Below, in pieces: positions 5,554 through 6,686 of a stretch of DNA of 6,686 bases (position 1 is its first letter; every line of letters starts with the position of its first letter). The stretch comes from CAZKEW01 sp964580435 (GTDB lineage: Bacteria > Acidobacteriota > Aminicenantia > Aminicenantales > UBA8522), in contig CAZOKP010000119.1 of NCBI GenBank assembly GCA_964580435.1, positions 1 to 6,686 of the forward strand, given 5' to 3'. The translations under genes were made by a program, and so were the position numbers. Under the pieces are notes generated by a model, which searched no databases, was not told the origin of the DNA, and was given only the letters and a program-made list of their open reading frames with translations.

Positions 5554-5712
5554 TTGGCACAGAATACGCATCTGGCCAGCGCAGCAGAAAACCAAATTAC
5601 TATCATACACAGCCGCGAAGATCATGATTTCGTAAGGGGAGGAGACGAACTGGTCCCGGCGAAAGAGGGTCATCGTCAGTATCTCTTTGTAAAGGAGGGA
5701 TCAATAAAATGA
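5554..5712 (+). CDS. Doubtful small ORF just upstream of the zinc-ribbon gene
   Basis: A 52-residue reading frame from TTG at 5554, with a GGGGTGAGG run a few bases upstream, to TGA at 5710-5712. The frame is open back to 5455 but has no ATG or GTG there. The peptide is hydrophilic and looks protein-like (ENQITIIHSREDHDFVRGG then AKEGHRQYLFVKEGSIK). Its stop overlaps the ATG at 5709 by the ATGA arrangement typical of coupled genes. I do not recognise it. It could equally be the 3' end of a gene whose upstream part is in another frame, since the neighbouring frame (mod 2) also stays open to about 5635. Minus-strand frames here are no better supported. Confidence 0.35.
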   Translation: MAQNTHLASAAENQITIIHSREDHDFVRGGDELVPAKEGHRQYLFVKEGSIK

Positions 5713-6110
5713 AAGTGTATAGCGGCGAAGCCGTCGCAAAGGCGGAATTTCCTCGGCAGTGTTCCCATTGTGCCCATGAATGGATCGGGCGGCGCAACCT
5801 CATGGGCGTGTCTGGCCCCGGGCATTCCAGCCGTTCGGACGCCGTACAATCTGCTCAAGCTGAGCTTCAGGAAAGAATGGAAGCATTCAACAGAGGGGGC
5901 GAAGTCCTATGCCCCAAGTGCGGGCATTTTTCCATACTTGCCATGCAGACGCATTTCCCCAACGGCTTTGGTCCGGCCTTGATCCAGAGGTATAAAGAAG
6001 TCTGTAGGGAGCAAATTAATTATTTGCCAGGCTTGCTAGCGACAATAGGTGCACTCATCGGGGCTTTTTCATCCTTAAAGGAGGCGGTTCTATCATTGTC
6101 AAGCTTATAG
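5709..6110 (+). CDS. Zinc-ribbon protein with C-terminal membrane segment
   Basis: A 133-residue protein. Four cysteines in two CxxC pairs (C18/C21 in CSHCAHEW and C68/C71 in LCPKCGHF) form a zinc-ribbon pattern with a long insert (about 46 residues) between the knuckles. The insert contains an amphipathic helix, SDAVQSAQAELQERMEAF (43-60). A moderately hydrophobic segment (about 104-123, YLPGLLATIGALIGAFSSLK) suggests one membrane helix near the end, leaving the ribbon in the cytoplasm. I do not recognise a named family; such ribbons bind nucleic acid or protein. AAAGGAGGG (5691-5699) lies nine bases before the ATG, a very good ribosome binding site. The stop lies inside the presumed start region of the next gene, and the two probably act together. 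The end of this protein may be altered if the frameshift discussed in the findings is real. Confidence 0.72.
   Translation: MKVYSGEAVAKAEFPRQCSHCAHEWIGRRNLMGVSGPGHSSRSDAVQSAQAELQERMEAFNRGGEVLCPKCGHFSILAMQTHFPNGFGPALIQRYKEVCREQINYLPGLLATIGALIGAFSSLKEAVLSLSSL
6077..6084 (+). promoter_or_regulatory. Shine-Dalgarno sequence pointing to a non-AUG start
   Basis: AAAGGAGG lies inside the 3' end of the zinc-ribbon gene. It is seven bases before ATC (6092) and ten before ATT (6095), both in frame with the downstream membrane protein. The upstream gene uses nearly the same sequence with a nine-base spacing. The first conventional start, GTG at 6113, is 28 bases away. Confidence 0.5.
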
Positions 6111-6358
6111 GAGTGCTACTGGCTCTTTTCGGCTTGGGGATGAGCTTTTATTTTTTACACTATGGAGTGAAAGGAATCCGCGGACTGAGAGCCATGCCTT
6201 CGGTAAAGGAGGCCATACGAAACGCATCTGATGATCAGCTGCTCGGTCTGGCACAGGCCGCATATAAGATAAACGGGGACAGTTGGCAAAAGTTCATTCA
6301 TGATACCGATGCGGATAAGTGGCTCAAGGTCGTGAAAGACTTCATCCTGGGCGGTTGA
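6095..6358 (+). CDS. Small membrane protein downstream of zinc-ribbon protein; start uncertain
   Basis: About 81-87 residues. The hydrophobic N-terminus reads IVKLIGVLLALFGLGMSFYFL if translation begins at ATT 6095, or starts part-way through this helix if it begins at GTG 6113. The GTG has only a GGAG directly touching it, too close to act as a ribosome binding site, so I prefer 6095. After the helix comes HYGVKGIRGLRAM and then a soluble helical domain, SVKEAIRNASDDQLLGLAQA and KWLKVVKDFILGG, with an acidic DTDAD segment between. I do not recognise the family. The membrane helix overlaps the end of the zinc-ribbon gene in a different frame. The protein is probably an inner-membrane partner of the zinc-ribbon protein; this is context-based inference only. 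Confidence 0.65.
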   Translation: MVKLIGVLLALFGLGMSFYFLHYGVKGIRGLRAMPSVKEAIRNASDDQLLGLAQAAYKINGDSWQKFIHDTDADKWLKVVKDFILGG

Positions 6359-6557
6359 ACGAATGGAGCAGAACATGGAACTTCTTGCCAGCTCCGGCAA
6401 AGACAAATCCTTGCGTGAGTCCTTGGGCTTGGTCTTCCAGCGTTAGGGTTTTGGAGGGGCAGAGACCTACAGTATGGATTAGTTGGGTCCCGCATTCGCC
6501 GCAGAACTTCAGAGTATCGGGATTCTCAGTGTGACATTTTGGGCACTTAATGGCAAC
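6342..6557 (-). pseudogene. Degenerate zinc-ribbon leader, probably from a Ser/Thr kinase-type protein
   Basis: Read on the minus strand from about 6557 down to TGA at 6342-6344, the frame encodes a four-cysteine zinc ribbon, KCPKCHTENPDTLKFCGECG, then a linker with KTLTLEDQAQGLTQGFVFAG. From memory, Aminicenantes Ser/Thr protein kinases and some adenylate-cyclase/ATPase proteins begin with this ribbon, and the kinases follow it with a KTL...EELTTGSTFAGRYQIIEELG-like lead into the kinase domain. Here similarity ends at FAG: about sixteen unrelated residues and a stop follow, inside the end of the oppositely oriented membrane-protein gene. There is no ATG, GTG or TTG at the expected start; ATT at 6549-6551 precedes KCPKC directly. 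It therefore looks like a fragment left by a deletion or rearrangement. A very small ribbon protein with a non-AUG start is less likely. Confidence 0.55.
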
Positions 6558-6598
6558 TTTCGTCCCTTTTATCAGGTGTGTCTAAAGGTTATCAAGGA

Positions 6599-6641
6599 AC
6601 GGGGGAACAACCCAACTGAAAACAGACGTTCCCCCCCCCGT
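6599..6641. repeat. G/C-rich inverted repeat (hairpin)
   Basis: GGGGGAAC (6601-6608) pairs with GTTCCCCC (6628-6635) around a 19-base loop. The flanking AC (6599-6600) and GT (6640-6641) could also pair if four extra Cs bulge. The right arm is a run of nine Cs (6631-6639). It has no T-tract, so it is not a typical terminator; it may be a REP-like or insertion-end element, or a relic associated with the broken gene beside it. Confidence 0.5.
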
Positions 6642-6686
6642 GTCACGCCTGTGTAACGAAAAGTGCCTAAACTCGCCTAATTCTGG

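Noticed and set aside
5431..5673. 80-residue minus-strand frame with several cysteines
   Set aside because: No ribosome binding site seen and no recognisable motif; the cysteines are not in paired CxxC knuckles apart from one CC. Left unannotated.
6319..6534. 71-residue plus-strand frame at the right end
   Set aside because: Begins inside the membrane-protein gene in another frame and lies opposite the zinc-ribbon fragment; its sequence shows no features.
1..6686. tRNA, rRNA, CRISPR array or intact transposase
   Set aside because: I looked for cloverleaf-like arms, regular spaced repeats and transposase motifs and saw none; a covariance-model search was not possible here.

Overview
The window is a stretch of bacterial chromosome, probably from a metagenome assembly, because two runs of exactly 100 Ns (2028-2127 and 5012-5111) look like fixed-size scaffold gaps. 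Ribosome binding sites and sigma70-type promoters are standard bacterial. Several proteins resemble genes I associate with Candidatus Aminicenantes (OP8): a zinc-ribbon leader of the kind found on Ser/Thr kinases, a VapBC pair, and a Gly/Arg-rich secreted protein. That assignment is inference from remembered family patterns, not a database result.

Left part (1-1682, + strand): the 3' end of a PflA-like radical SAM enzyme, overlapping by ATGA a VanZ-family membrane protein with an unusually long extracytoplasmic extension. Converging on it from the right (1624-2327, - strand) is a two-gene unit: a secreted metallo-beta-lactamase-fold hydrolase whose middle lies in gap 1, then a small lipoprotein-like membrane protein. 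A good promoter sits just upstream of the hydrolase.

Middle (2512-4465): a complete type II toxin-antitoxin operon, vapBC (- strand), with a strong promoter. Divergent from it is a four-helix membrane protein of unknown function, with a perfect 16-bp palindrome over its presumed promoter.

Right part (4478-6686): the C-terminal two thirds or so of a secreted Gly/Arg-rich conserved protein (- strand) runs into gap 2. On the other side of the gap is the C-terminal end of an unrelated + strand gene, so both N-termini are missing. After about 200 bases without a convincing gene and a doubtful small ORF comes a two-gene unit: a zinc-ribbon membrane protein, and a small membrane protein with no ATG start that may begin at AUU or be joined by frameshift. 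The right end holds a degenerate zinc-ribbon leader of a kinase-type protein (- strand) and a G/C-rich hairpin.

Overall these are mostly housekeeping-accessory genes rather than one integrated system. The least explained items are the zinc-ribbon/membrane pair (5709-6358), the palindrome-controlled membrane protein, and the VanZ fusion.
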